Shown: positions 1 through 8,064, counted from the stretch's first letter. The stretch: DNA of 64,000 nucleotides from Rubrobacter tropicus (GCF_011492945.1 NZ_CP045119.1:1302001-1366000); one strand, 5' to 3'. Numbers and translations: made by a program. Notes: a model not told the origin generated them from the sequence alone.

Positions 1-92
1 CCGGAGCGTGCTGACAAGCTGGTAAAGCCAGCGTGCTGTAAAATCCCGTTACTAGAATGAGGGTTTCGTTTGGGATCGAGGGAGGTAATTTC

Positions 93-293
93 TTGCGTTT
101 CAAGAGGGCGAAGAGGGACCGTTGGTTGCTCGGCGTGTGTGGCGGGCTGGCCCGGTCTCAGGGGTGGAACCCGAACGTGGTGCGGCTGGTGACGGCCGTG
201 CTCGCGATCGCGATCCCGGGTTTCAGCCTCATCCCGGTGCTCATCATCTACATCATCCTCGGCGCCGTTTTGCCGGAGAGCGACGAGTTCTAG
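93..293 (+). CDS. PspC-domain small membrane protein
   Basis: The 66-residue product has the PspC-family pattern: a basic N-terminus, the segment RWLLGVCGGLA, then a long hydrophobic stretch forming one or two membrane segments and a short acidic tail. PspC proteins are inner-membrane stress-response components; here only the PspC core is present, with no regulator or effector domain. I place the start at TTG 93 because GGAGGT at 81-86 lies seven bases before it; an in-frame ATG at 57 has no such site. It ends three bases before the next gene, so the two are probably co-transcribed. Family assignment is by sequence pattern; the exact role is not evident. Confidence 0.8.
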   Translation: MRFKRAKRDRWLLGVCGGLARSQGWNPNVVRLVTAVLAIAIPGFSLIPVLIIYIILGAVLPESDEF

Positions 294-296
294 GGC

Positions 297-923
297 TTGG
301 AGTTCGCCGAGGCCCAGAAGGAGGCTTTGGGCTGCACGAAGTGCGGCCTTTGCCAGTCGAGGACGCAGGTCGTTTTCGGGGAGGGGCCGCTGAACGCGGG
401 CCTCTTCGTCGTCGGCGAGGCGCCCGGCTTCAACGAGGACGCGCAGGGGAAGCCTTTCGTCGGCGCCTCGGGGATGCTTCTGGACCGGCTGCTCGACTCG
501 GTCGGCGTCGGCCGCGACAGGGCCTACCTGACCACGCTCGTCAAGTGCCGGCCGCCGGGGGCTTTCCCCAGGCCTCCGAAGCCGTCCGAGGTGAGCTCCT
601 GCCGGCCCTACCTCCTCTCCCAGCTCGCCGCCGTCGACCCGCTCGTGGTGGTGGCGATGGGGGATTTGGCGAGCCGGGTTCTCACCGGGAGAAAGGAGTC
701 CGCCGCCCGCATCCGGGGCCGGGCAATACCGCTCGACGGCCGCTACGTCTTCCCGACCCTCTCGCTCGCGCGGGCGCTCTACACACCGGCCGACCGGGCG
801 CTCCTGCTGTCGGACTTCTCCCGCCTGCCGGAGCTCCTCGCGGCCGAGCGCCCCTCCACCTACGAAACCCTCAACGTCACCCGCTCCGAGGAACCCGAAC
901 CCCTACAGCCGGGGCTCTGGTAG
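297..923 (+). CDS. Family 4 type uracil-DNA glycosylase (variant)
   Basis: The 208-residue protein matches family 4 (UDGa) uracil-DNA glycosylases, which remove uracil from DNA in base-excision repair. Visible are the four cysteines expected for the [4Fe-4S] cluster (C13, C16, C84, C102) and the motif GEAPGFNEDAQGKPFVG at 40-56, which holds the active-site loop. The second motif, normally with a histidine (HPAAL or HPSPL type), reads LSLARAL near residue 155, so the usual catalytic-loop histidine is absent. The stretch after KCRPPG is also changed (AF instead of NR). The start is TTG 297, three bases after the PspC stop. The fold call is safe; activity on uracil is less certain because of the motif 2 change. 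Confidence 0.85.
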   Translation: MEFAEAQKEALGCTKCGLCQSRTQVVFGEGPLNAGLFVVGEAPGFNEDAQGKPFVGASGMLLDRLLDSVGVGRDRAYLTTLVKCRPPGAFPRPPKPSEVSSCRPYLLSQLAAVDPLVVVAMGDLASRVLTGRKESAARIRGRAIPLDGRYVFPTLSLARALYTPADRALLLSDFSRLPELLAAERPSTYETLNVTRSEEPEPLQPGLW

Positions 924-940
924 GAACGAAAGATCCCGCC

Positions 941-1384
941 CTGAAGTTCGCCGGCCTCGACGAGGCCGCGCTCGCGGACCTCGCAGCCCGCGTAGCCGCC
1001 GTGCTCGCCCCCGGCGACGTCGTGGTCCTCTCCGGGGAGGTGGGGGCGGGCAAGACCACCTTCGTCAGGGCCGCCGCCCGCACTTTAGGCGTCGGGGAGC
1101 GGGTAACGAGCCCGACCTACCAGTTCGCCCGCGGTTACGAGGCAGAAGTTCGCGGACGCCCGCTCACCGTCAACCACCTGGACCTCTACAGGCTAGAAGG
1201 CATCGAGGCGCCGGACGTCCTGGAGATAGACGACTACCTCGGGGAGGACGCCGTCACGTTCATAGAGTGGGCAGAGCCCGCGCTCGGCGTGCTGAAGCGG
1301 CCGACCGTCGTCGAGCTCGACCACGAGACCCCTGGGACCCGCCGCGTAACCGTTACGGGTCCGGTCGCGGGGCGCCTGTGCTGA
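941..1384 (+). CDS. tsaE: tRNA t6A biosynthesis ATPase TsaE
   Basis: TsaE is the small ATPase that works with TsaB and TsaD to make threonylcarbamoyl-adenosine in tRNAs decoding ANN codons. The 147-residue product shows the Walker A motif GEVGAGKTT, the family signature TSPTYQFARGYE, the metal-site segment NHLDLYRLEG and the FIEWAE motif. No ATG, GTG or TTG exists in frame where the family begins; CTG 941 gives the expected N-terminus (about seven residues before the conserved helix) and has GAAAG eight bases upstream. CTG 917 is an alternative. The end overlaps tsaB by seven bases (GTGCTGA). The function is secure; the start is not. Confidence 0.85.
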   Translation: MKFAGLDEAALADLAARVAAVLAPGDVVVLSGEVGAGKTTFVRAAARTLGVGERVTSPTYQFARGYEAEVRGRPLTVNHLDLYRLEGIEAPDVLEIDDYLGEDAVTFIEWAEPALGVLKRPTVVELDHETPGTRRVTVTGPVAGRLC

Positions 1385-2079
1385 TCCTGGCGCTCGACGC
1401 CTCGACCCCCGTTACGACGGTCGCCCTCGCCAGGGCAGAAGCCGGGGCTGACGCCGAGACGGACGACCGGGAGGTTCTGGTCGAGATCTCCGTCTCGGCC
1501 GGCGGGCCCTCGGGCGGCGCCTCAGAAGCCCTGCTAACGGCCGTCCACGCCGCGCTCGGTTTCGCCGGCGAGGACCTCTCCTCGGTCGGGCGCGTGCTCT
1601 GCGGGGTCGGCCCGGGCACCTTCACCGGCATCCGCATAGCGGCCGCCACCGCCCGCGCCCTCTCTTTCGGCACGGGCGCGGCCCTCGCCGGGAACTCGAC
1701 CCTGGACGCCCTCGCGGCGCCCGCGCTCTCGTGCAGCGGTGACGTCCTGGCGGTCATAGATGCGAAGAGGGGCGAGATCTTCGTCAGGCGGTTCTCGGCG
1801 GACGGTCCGACTACCGGCATCGGTTGCGTGAGGCCCGAAGAGCTTTCCGTAGAAGGGTCTCCGCTCATCGTTGGGGATGGGGCTGTCCGTTACAGGGGGG
1901 CACTCGAAGGGCTCGGTTCCATTCCCCCGGATGGGTCGCCGCTGCACAGGGTCTCGGCGATCGGGCACGTGATCTCGGCCGACCTCACCCCGGTCGCAGC
2001 CCCAGACCTCGTGCCCATCTACGTCCGCGAGCCCGACGCCGAGGTCCGCCGGGACCTGAACCCGTGGGGCCGTTCGTGA
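1378..2079 (+). CDS. tsaB: tRNA t6A biosynthesis protein TsaB
   Basis: TsaB is the non-catalytic ASKHA-fold partner of TsaD. The 233-residue product begins LILALDAST and has the family hallmark GVGPGTFTGIRIA at about residues 80-92, followed by VIDAKRGEIF. GTG 1378 is chosen because it overlaps the tsaE stop and places the first beta strand at the N-terminus as in the family. There is an acidic insert (residues 17-30) between the first two strands. Tight overlaps with tsaE and rimI imply translational coupling in one transcript. Confidence 0.92.
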   Translation: MLILALDASTPVTTVALARAEAGADAETDDREVLVEISVSAGGPSGGASEALLTAVHAALGFAGEDLSSVGRVLCGVGPGTFTGIRIAAATARALSFGTGAALAGNSTLDALAAPALSCSGDVLAVIDAKRGEIFVRRFSADGPTTGIGCVRPEELSVEGSPLIVGDGAVRYRGALEGLGSIPPDGSPLHRVSAIGHVISADLTPVAAPDLVPIYVREPDAEVRRDLNPWGRS

Positions 2080-2540
2080 GGGAGCCCGAGAAGGAGCCGT
2101 TCCTGCGCCGGATGAGGCTTTCGGATCTCGGGGCCGCCATGGAGGTGGACAGGCGCTCGTTGCCGAAGCCGTGGAGCGAGAGGATCTGGCGCGACGAGCT
2201 CGACAGCCCCTTCGGCCTCTACCTCGTCCTGGAGCAAGACGGACGCGTGATCGGGCAGATAGGCGTCCGGAGCGTGCTCGACGAGTTGCACATCACCACC
2301 ATCGCCGTCCTGCCCGAGCACCGCCGCCGCGGCCACGCCCGGGCCCTGATCGGGGCGGCCCTCGCGGCCTACCCCGACGCCCGCTTCGTCCACCTGGAGG
2401 TCAGGCCGACAAACCGGACGGCCCGCGCCCTCTACGCCTCGCTCGGCTTCAGGGAGACCGGGCGCAGGCCCCGCTACTACGGGGACGAGGACGCCTTGCT
2501 CATGACCCTCGACCTTTCGGAGGGTCCTTTCGGGGGGTGA
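2076..2540 (+). CDS. rimI: Ribosomal protein S18-alanine N-acetyltransferase RimI-like (GNAT)
   Basis: This GNAT acetyltransferase of 154 residues has the acetyl-CoA pyrophosphate-binding segment LPEHRRRGHARALI and the C-terminal pattern VRPTNRTARALYASLGF. RimI acetylates the N-terminus of ribosomal protein S18, and it commonly sits between tsaB and tsaD as here. The GTG start at 2076 overlaps the tsaB stop (GTGA), indicating translational coupling. The 3' end overlaps a convergent small membrane gene by 41 bases. Position supports RimI over other GNAT substrates, but substrate is inferred. Confidence 0.88.
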   Translation: MREPEKEPFLRRMRLSDLGAAMEVDRRSLPKPWSERIWRDELDSPFGLYLVLEQDGRVIGQIGVRSVLDELHITTIAVLPEHRRRGHARALIGAALAAYPDARFVHLEVRPTNRTARALYASLGFRETGRRPRYYGDEDALLMTLDLSEGPFGG

Positions 2541-2766
2541 ACCCGCGCTGCCGCGCCCGCTCGCGGCGGGCCTCCTTGCGCCGGCGCAACTCATCCGGCG
2601 GGTCGAAGGGTTTGAGCAGGAGCAGCGCGGGGGCAGCGCAGGCCAGGAACGAGACGAAGAGGCCGCCCGCGATCAGGGGGTCGACGGGCCCCCGGAACAC
2701 GTAGATCGAGAACATCACCAGCATTACCAGCGAGATCAGGGCAAAAAGGAGCGCGTAGGTCCGCAT
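2500..2766 (-). CDS. Hypothetical two-helix membrane protein
   Basis: The 88-residue product starts at the ATG in 2764-2766. It has two predicted membrane helices (about residues 3-24 and 31-51) joined by a short loop containing GPVDPL, and a strongly basic C-terminal tail (RRRKEARRERARQRG) expected to face the cytoplasm. I do not recognise the family. It converges on and overlaps the end of rimI by 41 bases, and its upstream region holds the long inverted repeat at 2835-2897. Confidence 0.6.
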   Translation of the reverse strand: MRTYALLFALISLVMLVMFSIYVFRGPVDPLIAGGLFVSFLACAAPALLLLKPFDPPDELRRRKEARRERARQRGFTPRKDPPKGRGS

Positions 2767-2834
2767 GGAACGAGTATAGCGCCCAGGCCCGCCCGTCCGG
2801 GCAAGGGCCTTCACACCGCGGCGCTACAGAAATA

Positions 2835-2897
2835 AAGAAGCCTCCCGGCGTGTTGTGCAAGCGGAGGGGGAATCCCTGCTTCGCCGGGGGGCTTCTT
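2835..2897. other. Long inverted repeat in the divergent intergenic region
   Basis: Two 16-base arms (2835-2850 and 2882-2897) are complementary except for one G-T position, with a 31-base loop that itself contains a partial inner hairpin. Read on the minus strand the stem is followed by a T-rich run (2824-2836), which is terminator-like and would lie in the leader of the minus-strand membrane gene. It could be an attenuator, a small RNA or a terminator; sequence alone does not decide. Confidence 0.5.
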
Positions 2898-3004
2898 CCG
2901 CATTATGGCGCCGAGGCGTTAAGGCAGGGTGACGGTCGTGTATCGATTTTGTTGCGGCGCTGAATTTCTCGGGAACCTGAGCCCAAGAAGACCGAAGTAC
3001 CGGG

Positions 3005-3013
3005 TGCTATAAC
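3005..3013 (+). promoter_or_regulatory. Extended -10 promoter for tsaD, near-leaderless
   Basis: TGCTATAAC forms an extended -10 element (TG-N-TATAAC). It ends eight bases before the tsaD ATG, so the transcript would begin at or within a base or two of the start codon. There is no Shine-Dalgarno sequence between, which fits leaderless translation. Confidence 0.55.
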
Positions 3014-3020
3014 CCCTCCC

Positions 3021-4007
3021 ATGATCCTCGCCATAGAGACCTCCTGCGACGACACCTGCGCCGCTGTAATACGGCCCGACGGCCGCAAAGCCCTCTCGAA
3101 CGTGGTCCACACCCAGACCGAGCACGCCCGCTACGGCGGCGTCGTCCCCGAGGTCGCATCGCGTGCCCACCTCGAACGGCTGGACGGGGTGATCGAAAAA
3201 GCGCTCGCTGACGCCGGCACGGACCTCGAAGGAATTACCGGCGTCGCCGTGACGGTGAGGCCCGGTCTCATAGGGGCGCTCCTGGTCGGCGTCGCGGCCG
3301 CGAAGGGGATCGCCTACGCCCGCCGGCTGCCGCTCGTCCCCGTCAACCACCTGGAGGGCCACGTCGCGGCGGCCTACCTCGCGCAGCCCGACCTGGAACC
3401 CCCGTTCGTGGCCCTGATCGCCTCCGGCGGGCACACCGCCCTCTACTCCGTGAACGGCGAGGGCATGAGCCTCCTGGGTGAAACGCTGGACGACGCGGCG
3501 GGGGAAGCGCTGGACAAGGGGGCCAGGATGCTCGGCCTCGGCTTCCCCGGTGGGCCTGAGATCTCACGCGCCGCCGCAAACGGCGACCCGGCCCGCCACG
3601 AGTTTCCCGTGGGACTCAGGGACAAGAACAACCTCGACTTCAGCTTCTCGGGTCTCAAGACGAGCCTCCTCTACAAGCTCAAAGCCCTGGACGAGGATGG
3701 GGCGCGCGAGGAGCTGCCGCACCTGGCCGCCGGCTACGAGCACGCCGTGGTCGAAGCCCTCTCCCGCAAGCTCCTGCGCGCCGCCGAAGCCGGAGACGCG
3801 CAGACGGTCGTGGTCGCGGGGGGCGTCGCGGCAAACGGGCTCTTGCGCCGCACCCTGGAAGAAGAGTGCGGACGGCGCGGCCTCAGGCTCGTGATCCCGC
3901 CCCCCGGGTTGTGTACGGATAACGCCGCCATGATCGGGGCCGCGGCCCCGCTCTCGCGCGCCGTCCCCTTCCCCGAATACCTGACGCTAAATGCCCGGAG
4001 CGTGTAG
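3021..4007 (+). CDS. tsaD: tRNA N6-adenosine threonylcarbamoyltransferase TsaD
   Basis: TsaD transfers the threonylcarbamoyl group to A37 of tRNAs. The 328-residue protein starts MILAIETSCDDTCAAV, carries the iron/zinc-binding pair H110 and H114 in NHLEGH, the ASGGHTAL segment, and the late metal residue in TDNAAMIG, and is of normal family length. The ATG has no ribosome site and follows an extended -10 closely. It is separated from tsaE-tsaB-rimI by a convergent small gene, so it has its own promoter. Its TAG stop lies inside the REP-like hairpin that starts at 4004. Confidence 0.96.
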   Translation: MILAIETSCDDTCAAVIRPDGRKALSNVVHTQTEHARYGGVVPEVASRAHLERLDGVIEKALADAGTDLEGITGVAVTVRPGLIGALLVGVAAAKGIAYARRLPLVPVNHLEGHVAAAYLAQPDLEPPFVALIASGGHTALYSVNGEGMSLLGETLDDAAGEALDKGARMLGLGFPGGPEISRAAANGDPARHEFPVGLRDKNNLDFSFSGLKTSLLYKLKALDEDGAREELPHLAAGYEHAVVEALSRKLLRAAEAGDAQTVVVAGGVAANGLLRRTLEEECGRRGLRLVIPPPGLCTDNAAMIGAAAPLSRAVPFPEYLTLNARSV

Positions 4008-4032
4008 GGGCGGGCTTCAAACCCGCCCCTAC
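4004..4032. repeat. REP-like hairpin, copy R1
   Basis: A perfect hairpin with arms GTAGGGGCGGG and its complement around a short TTCAA-type loop. It supplies the TAG stop of tsaD. A second copy lies at 5401-5424, again on a stop codon. It probably also works as a transcription terminator or RNA-stabilising element. Confidence 0.75.
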
Positions 4033-4102
4033 GTCCTTGACGGGTGGGGGACTATCTGTGAGAGTGGTCGCGTCTGTTGGAGCGCCGGGAAAGGGGTGAT
4101 GG

Positions 4103-5404
4103 GTGCCGCGGTTCGGCTGGATGAGGCTCGCGTACTTGTTCCTGATCCTGACGATCCTCGTGGCCCTGGCCCGGTTCGGAGACCCCGACGCCGAGGCCCG
4201 CTCCCTGTCCGCGCGTACGCCCGACGCCCCGAAAGCCCCAACGGTACAGGAGAATCCCGAGGCCCCGCGGTTGACGGAGGAAGTAGTCTCGTCCCTGGAA
4301 GACATACGCGGGAGCACGGGGCGGCCGAACGTGGGCCCGGATATCACCGAGCCTCGCCTGCCAGCGGCCCGGATCCCGCACGGGTCAGAACCGTCGGCTA
4401 GAGACGAGCAGAAGCCGGAGGTCGAAGAAACGCAGGCCTCCGCGACCGAACCGCCCGTCTTCTACCGTCCTTCGGTCCCGGACGCCGGACCCGATTCCGG
4501 ACCCGTCTGCGGGAACGTCGGTGGGGCCCCGAAGGACGGCAGGATCGTGTTCCCCCTGGAGAAGCGTTTCTACTACTCCTACGACGACACCTGGGGGGCG
4601 CCGCGCGCGCAGGGCGGACACGAGGGGACGGACCTGATGACCCCGCCGGGCGTGCCCGAGTACGCCATCACCGACGGCACCGTGGTCCCGGTCGCCGGGT
4701 CCGACGCGGACGGATGGAACACCCTCGGCGGCCACACGGTGATGGTCCGGGCCGACTACTCGATAGGCCCGATCCGTCAGGGCGACCTCTTCTATTACGC
4801 CCACCTGGAGCGGGAGAGCGCGCTACCCATCGGCGCCAGGGTCCAGGCCGGCCAGGTCGTCGGCTACGCGGGCGACACGGGACAGGGCCCGCCCGTGACC
4901 CGTGGCCTCTTCCCGCCCCACCTGCACCTCGGCTGGTACGACGGGACCGGCGACCGGCAAGAAGCCGACTCCGGCGCCATGAACCCGTACCCGCTCCTCG
5001 AATGGATCAAGTCCAACGGCGGCGCCGTCACCGGCGACTCCGACGCCCGCTTCTGCGAGGCCCCGAGCCCCACCCCGCCCCCCCCCTCGAACCCGGGCAT
5101 CAGCCCCGACCTGGACACCGGCTCGAACGACCCGAAGCCGAGCCCGGCCCAAAAAGATGCCCGCCAAGAGAACCCGAAACCCGCCGCCAAGCCCGACCGC
5201 CAGAACCGTCCCGAAAAACAGCCCCGCAAAGATCCCACAACCGCCCCCGCAAAACCCCAGCACACAAACCGACCGGACGACACCAAGCCCACCAAGCCCG
5301 ATCAACCCAAGCCGAACCCCGTAAAACCCGAACCCCCCACCCAGCCAGGGCCGTCGCACGAACAATACGCCGCCGCGGGAGCAACCCTCAAACCGCACCC
5401 GTAG
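4103..5404 (+). CDS. Secreted or membrane-anchored M23 family metallopeptidase
   Basis: The 433-residue protein has an N-terminal hydrophobic segment (residues 7-23, signal peptide or anchor), a low-complexity linker, and an M23 (LytM) domain at about 150-310. Zinc ligands are visible: HEGTD (first His and Asp) and PHLHLGWY (HxH). M23 enzymes cut peptidoglycan cross-bridges or act as activators of other hydrolases. The C-terminal 100 residues are rich in Pro, Lys and Asp, typical of a wall-associating tail. GTG 4103 follows AAAGGGG; the ATG at codon 7 is an alternative. The stop codon lies within the REP-like hairpin R2. Confidence 0.88.
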   Translation: MPRFGWMRLAYLFLILTILVALARFGDPDAEARSLSARTPDAPKAPTVQENPEAPRLTEEVVSSLEDIRGSTGRPNVGPDITEPRLPAARIPHGSEPSARDEQKPEVEETQASATEPPVFYRPSVPDAGPDSGPVCGNVGGAPKDGRIVFPLEKRFYYSYDDTWGAPRAQGGHEGTDLMTPPGVPEYAITDGTVVPVAGSDADGWNTLGGHTVMVRADYSIGPIRQGDLFYYAHLERESALPIGARVQAGQVVGYAGDTGQGPPVTRGLFPPHLHLGWYDGTGDRQEADSGAMNPYPLLEWIKSNGGAVTGDSDARFCEAPSPTPPPPSNPGISPDLDTGSNDPKPSPAQKDARQENPKPAAKPDRQNRPEKQPRKDPTTAPAKPQHTNRPDDTKPTKPDQPKPNPVKPEPPTQPGPSHEQYAAAGATLKPHP

Positions 5405-5424
5405 GGGCGGGTTTCAAACCCGCC
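5401..5424. repeat. REP-like hairpin, copy R2
   Basis: GTAGGGGCGGGTTTC followed by the complementary AAACCCGCC matches R1 at 4004-4032 apart from the last arm bases. It provides the TAG stop of the M23 gene and lies between two convergent genes, where it can serve as a terminator in both directions. Confidence 0.7.
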
Positions 5425-5483
5425 CGCGAACCCAAGACCCGCCCCAACACAACCCCCCGCCACCAGGAACCGTCCGCCGGAGC

Positions 5484-5729
5484 CTACCGTGAACCGAAAA
5501 CCCTCTCGCGCTCTTCGCCGGTAAGCACCGTGCTCCGGGCGCATTCCATGCAGGTCGCTTGCAGGTTTTTGGGGTGGTCCTTGAGGTAGACGAAGACAAG
5601 CTTCTTCGGGACCCGGTAGAGGATGTGCCGGGTTTCGGTGCCGCAGCGGTCGCAGGGGCGTTGCTCGCGGCCTAGCTCTGTCGGGATCCTGCTGAGGCCC
5701 GGTATCCTGTCTGTTCGGAAGACGCCCAC
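5484..5729 (-). CDS. Small zinc-ribbon-like protein divergent to groEL
   Basis: The 81-residue product has two CxxC pairs (CDRCG and CMEC) separated by about 33 residues with a central beta-rich segment ([15 protein letters not shown]), consistent with a zinc ribbon. No specific family recognised. GTG 5729 is taken as the start because further upstream the frame runs through the groEL promoter and operator. It is divergent from groEL and shares the 115-base regulatory region, so heat-shock control is possible. Confidence 0.6.
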   Translation of the reverse strand: MGVFRTDRIPGLSRIPTELGREQRPCDRCGTETRHILYRVPKKLVFVYLKDHPKNLQATCMECARSTVLTGEERERVFGSR

Positions 5730-5732
5730 GGT

Positions 5733-5761
5733 TTGAATTGTACCCCGGCCAAGACTATACT
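5733..5761 (+). promoter_or_regulatory. Sigma-A type promoter of groEL
   Basis: TTGAAT (5733-5738) and TATACT (5756-5761) are separated by 17 bases, a near-consensus housekeeping promoter. The expected start point is about 5768, immediately before the CIRCE element. Confidence 0.85.
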
Positions 5762-5768
5762 TTCGCCG

Positions 5769-5795
5769 CTGGCACTCGTAGGACGAGAGTGCCAA
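5769..5795. promoter_or_regulatory. CIRCE operator (HrcA binding site)
   Basis: CTGGCACTC and GAGTGCCAA form an inverted repeat with exactly nine bases between, matching the CIRCE consensus apart from the outermost positions. It overlaps the predicted transcription start, as expected for repression by HrcA at normal temperature. Confidence 0.93.
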
Positions 5796-5843
5796 ACGCG
5801 GGAAAGCGATCGCGTGTTGCGTAGTCTAGCAGAGGAGGCAGCA

Positions 5844-7466
5844 GTGGCGCATAAGGAGCTAAGGTTCAATACCGAGGCGCGTCGGGCGCTGGAGGCGGGC
5901 GTCAACAAGCTCGCCGAGGCGGTCAAGATCACGCTCGGGCCGAAGGGTCAGTACGTGGTGCTCGACAAGAAGTTCGGCTCGCCGACCATCACCAACGACG
6001 GCGTAACGATCGCCAGGGAGATCGAGCTCGAGGACATCTTCGAGAACCAGGGCGCCCAGCTCGTCAAGGAAGTCGCCACCAAGACCAACGACGTCGCGGG
6101 CGACGGGACGACCACGGCCACCGTGCTCGCCCAGACCATCGTGCGCGAGGGCCTCAAGAACGTCGCCGCCGGCGCCAACCCGGTCATCCTCCGGGCGGGC
6201 ATCGACAAGGCCGTAGCCGTCGCCGTCGAGGCCGTCAAGAACCAGTCGCAGGAGATCTCGGGTCGCGATGAGATCTCGCGGGTCGGCGCGATTTCCGCCC
6301 GCTCGGACGAGATCGGCAACGTCATAGCCGACGCCATAGACAAGGTCGGCAAGGACGGCGTCGTGAACGTCGAGGAGGGCCAGACCTTCGGGATGGACCT
6401 CGAGTTCACCGAGGGTATGCAGTTCGACAAGGGCTACCTCTCCCCGTACTTCGTCACCGACCAGGAGCGCATGGAGGCCGTCCTCGACGACCCCTACGTC
6501 CTGATCGCCAACCAGAAGATCGGCAACGTCCAGGACGTGCTGCCGGTCCTCAACCAGGTGATGCAGTCCAACCGCCCGCTCCTCATAGTCTCCGAGGACG
6601 TCGAGGGCGAGGCTTTGGCCACCCTCATCGTCAACAAGCTGCGCGGCACCTTCAACGCGGCCGCGGTCAAGGCCCCCGGCTTCGGTGATCGGCGCAAGAG
6701 GATGCTCGAGGACATCGCCATCCTTACCGGTGGCGAGGTCATCACCGAGGAGCTCGGCCTCAAGCTCGAGAACACCCAGCTCAACCAGCTCGGCAGCGCG
6801 AGGCGCGTCGTCATCACCAAGGACAACACGGTCATCGTGGACGGCGCCGGTGACGTGGAGGCCATCAAGGGCCGCATCAACCAGATCCGCTCGGAGATAG
6901 AGTCCACCGACTCTGACTTCGACCGCGAGAAGCTGCAGGAGCGTCTGGCGAAGCTGGCCGGCGGTGTCGCCGTCATCAAGGTCGGCGCGGCCACCGAGAC
7001 GGAGCTCAAGGAGCGCAAGCACCGCGTCGAGGACGCCCTGTCCGCGACCCGGGCCGCCCTGGAAGAGGGCATCGTTCCCGGCGGTGGCGTGGCGCTGCTC
7101 AAGGCGCAGTCCCCGGTCGGCGACCTCGTGGAGCAGCTCGACGGCGACGAGAGGACCGGTGCCCGCATCGTGCATCGCGCCCTCGAGGAGCCGATCCGTC
7201 AGATCGCCTTCAACGCCGGCGCCGACGGCTCTATCGTCGTCGACAAGGTCCGCAACCAGGCCGACTCCCAGGGCTTCAACGCCCTGACCGGCGAGTACGA
7301 GGACCTGGTCCAGGCCGGCGTCATCGATCCTGCCATGGTCACCAGGAGCGCGTTGCAGAACGCCGCCTCCATCGGTTCGCTCATCGTCACCACCAACGTG
7401 GTCGTCGCCGAGCCCGAGGAGGACGCGCCCGCCATGCCCGCAGGCGGCATGGGCGGCATGATGTAA
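5844..7466 (+). CDS. groEL: Chaperonin GroEL (60 kDa)
   Basis: The 540-residue protein carries the standard GroEL features: [19 protein letters not shown] near the N-terminus, the ATPase segment [13 protein letters not shown], and the C-terminal GGMGGMM tail. It forms the double-ring folding chamber. GTG 5844 follows GAGGAGG with normal spacing and gives the family N-terminus (AHKELRFN). No groES precedes or follows it, so it is an isolated groEL copy of the kind common in Actinobacteria. Control is by the CIRCE/HrcA site and the promoter at 5733-5761; a terminator follows at 7491. Confidence 0.98.
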   Translation: MAHKELRFNTEARRALEAGVNKLAEAVKITLGPKGQYVVLDKKFGSPTITNDGVTIAREIELEDIFENQGAQLVKEVATKTNDVAGDGTTTATVLAQTIVREGLKNVAAGANPVILRAGIDKAVAVAVEAVKNQSQEISGRDEISRVGAISARSDEIGNVIADAIDKVGKDGVVNVEEGQTFGMDLEFTEGMQFDKGYLSPYFVTDQERMEAVLDDPYVLIANQKIGNVQDVLPVLNQVMQSNRPLLIVSEDVEGEALATLIVNKLRGTFNAAAVKAPGFGDRRKRMLEDIAILTGGEVITEELGLKLENTQLNQLGSARRVVITKDNTVIVDGAGDVEAIKGRINQIRSEIESTDSDFDREKLQERLAKLAGGVAVIKVGAATETELKERKHRVEDALSATRAALEEGIVPGGGVALLKAQSPVGDLVEQLDGDERTGARIVHRALEEPIRQIAFNAGADGSIVVDKVRNQADSQGFNALTGEYEDLVQAGVIDPAMVTRSALQNAASIGSLIVTTNVVVAEPEEDAPAMPAGGMGGMM

Positions 7467-7490
7467 GGTTCCCAAACGGGAACACTTTCA

Positions 7491-7519
7491 GCGGCGCCCC
7501 TCCGGGGGCGCCGCTTTTT
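7491..7519 (+). terminator. Rho-independent terminator after groEL
   Basis: GCGGCGCCCC and its complement flank a three- to four-base loop and are followed directly by TTTTT. This is a textbook intrinsic terminator 24 bases after the groEL stop. Confidence 0.93.
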
Positions 7520-8064
7520 CGTTGCTCTTCTCCGCCGACCGGATCGCGTTTGGTTCCGGACTCGTCGTTGTCTTGGGCCGGTTCTTATTCGCCGTGCTGG
7601 GCTTCGTGCCCTAGAACGATTGTTGTCCGTTTCTGGCATTCACTGGTTGTTACTGTCCAGGATGCGCAAGCCTTCGGGCCTTGCACCAGATCACACGCGG
7701 CCACCTTGCGACAGCTTCGGGCTCGATCCCTTGCCGGCCTTATCGTTGCCGTTTGTGGGGTAATACTTCGCTTCCCACGCTGCACTTACCTTTCGGGGAC
7801 GGTCTCTTAGGACTCTCCACTTCCCGCCGGCGTTCATCTGGGCTCTGCCGGGAATCGTTGTCCTCTACTGGGCCCCGAGGAATGTGCCCCTCTACCCGTT
7901 CTTGTTGCTCGCCCCCTGATCCTACGGAACTCTCAGAGGTCTCAGGCGGGTTACGCGGCGTAACCATCCGAGTTTCGCCGGGGTCTCAAAGGGTATATAT
8001 TGGCGCTAGGCCGGTTACCGGGCGAGGGAGAAAGGGGAGAGAGATAGGCAGGGGACTTGGCATC
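7520..8064. other. Long intergenic region without a recognisable gene
   Basis: The stretch between the groEL terminator and the first small peptide is less GC-rich than its surroundings and its open frames show no domain, no repeat and no actinobacterial codon bias. It holds a perfect palindrome at 7950-7966 and a TATATT-like -10 candidate near 7996. I see no tRNA, rRNA or known RNA motif in it. Confidence 0.6.
7950..7966. promoter_or_regulatory. Perfect 17-base palindrome, candidate operator
   Basis: GGTTACGC, one central G, then GCGTAACC. It sits about 30 bases before a TATATT-like -10 (7996-8001) and about 100 bases before the three small-peptide genes, the usual position for a regulator binding site. 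The regulator is unknown. Confidence 0.5.

Noticed and set aside
1-56. Promoter at the left edge for the PspC gene (CTGACA and TAAAAT)
   Set aside because: The spacing between the two boxes is 22 bases, outside the usable range, so I do not call it.
5859-7475. 538-codon open frame antisense to groEL
   Set aside because: No homology pattern, Leu/Asp/Val-rich shadow of a strongly biased gene; it would also need transcription against the groEL promoter.
7520-8064. tRNA, rRNA fragment or known riboswitch in the groEL downstream region
   Set aside because: No T-loop GGTTCGA-type motif, no cloverleaf arms and no known aptamer core could be found.
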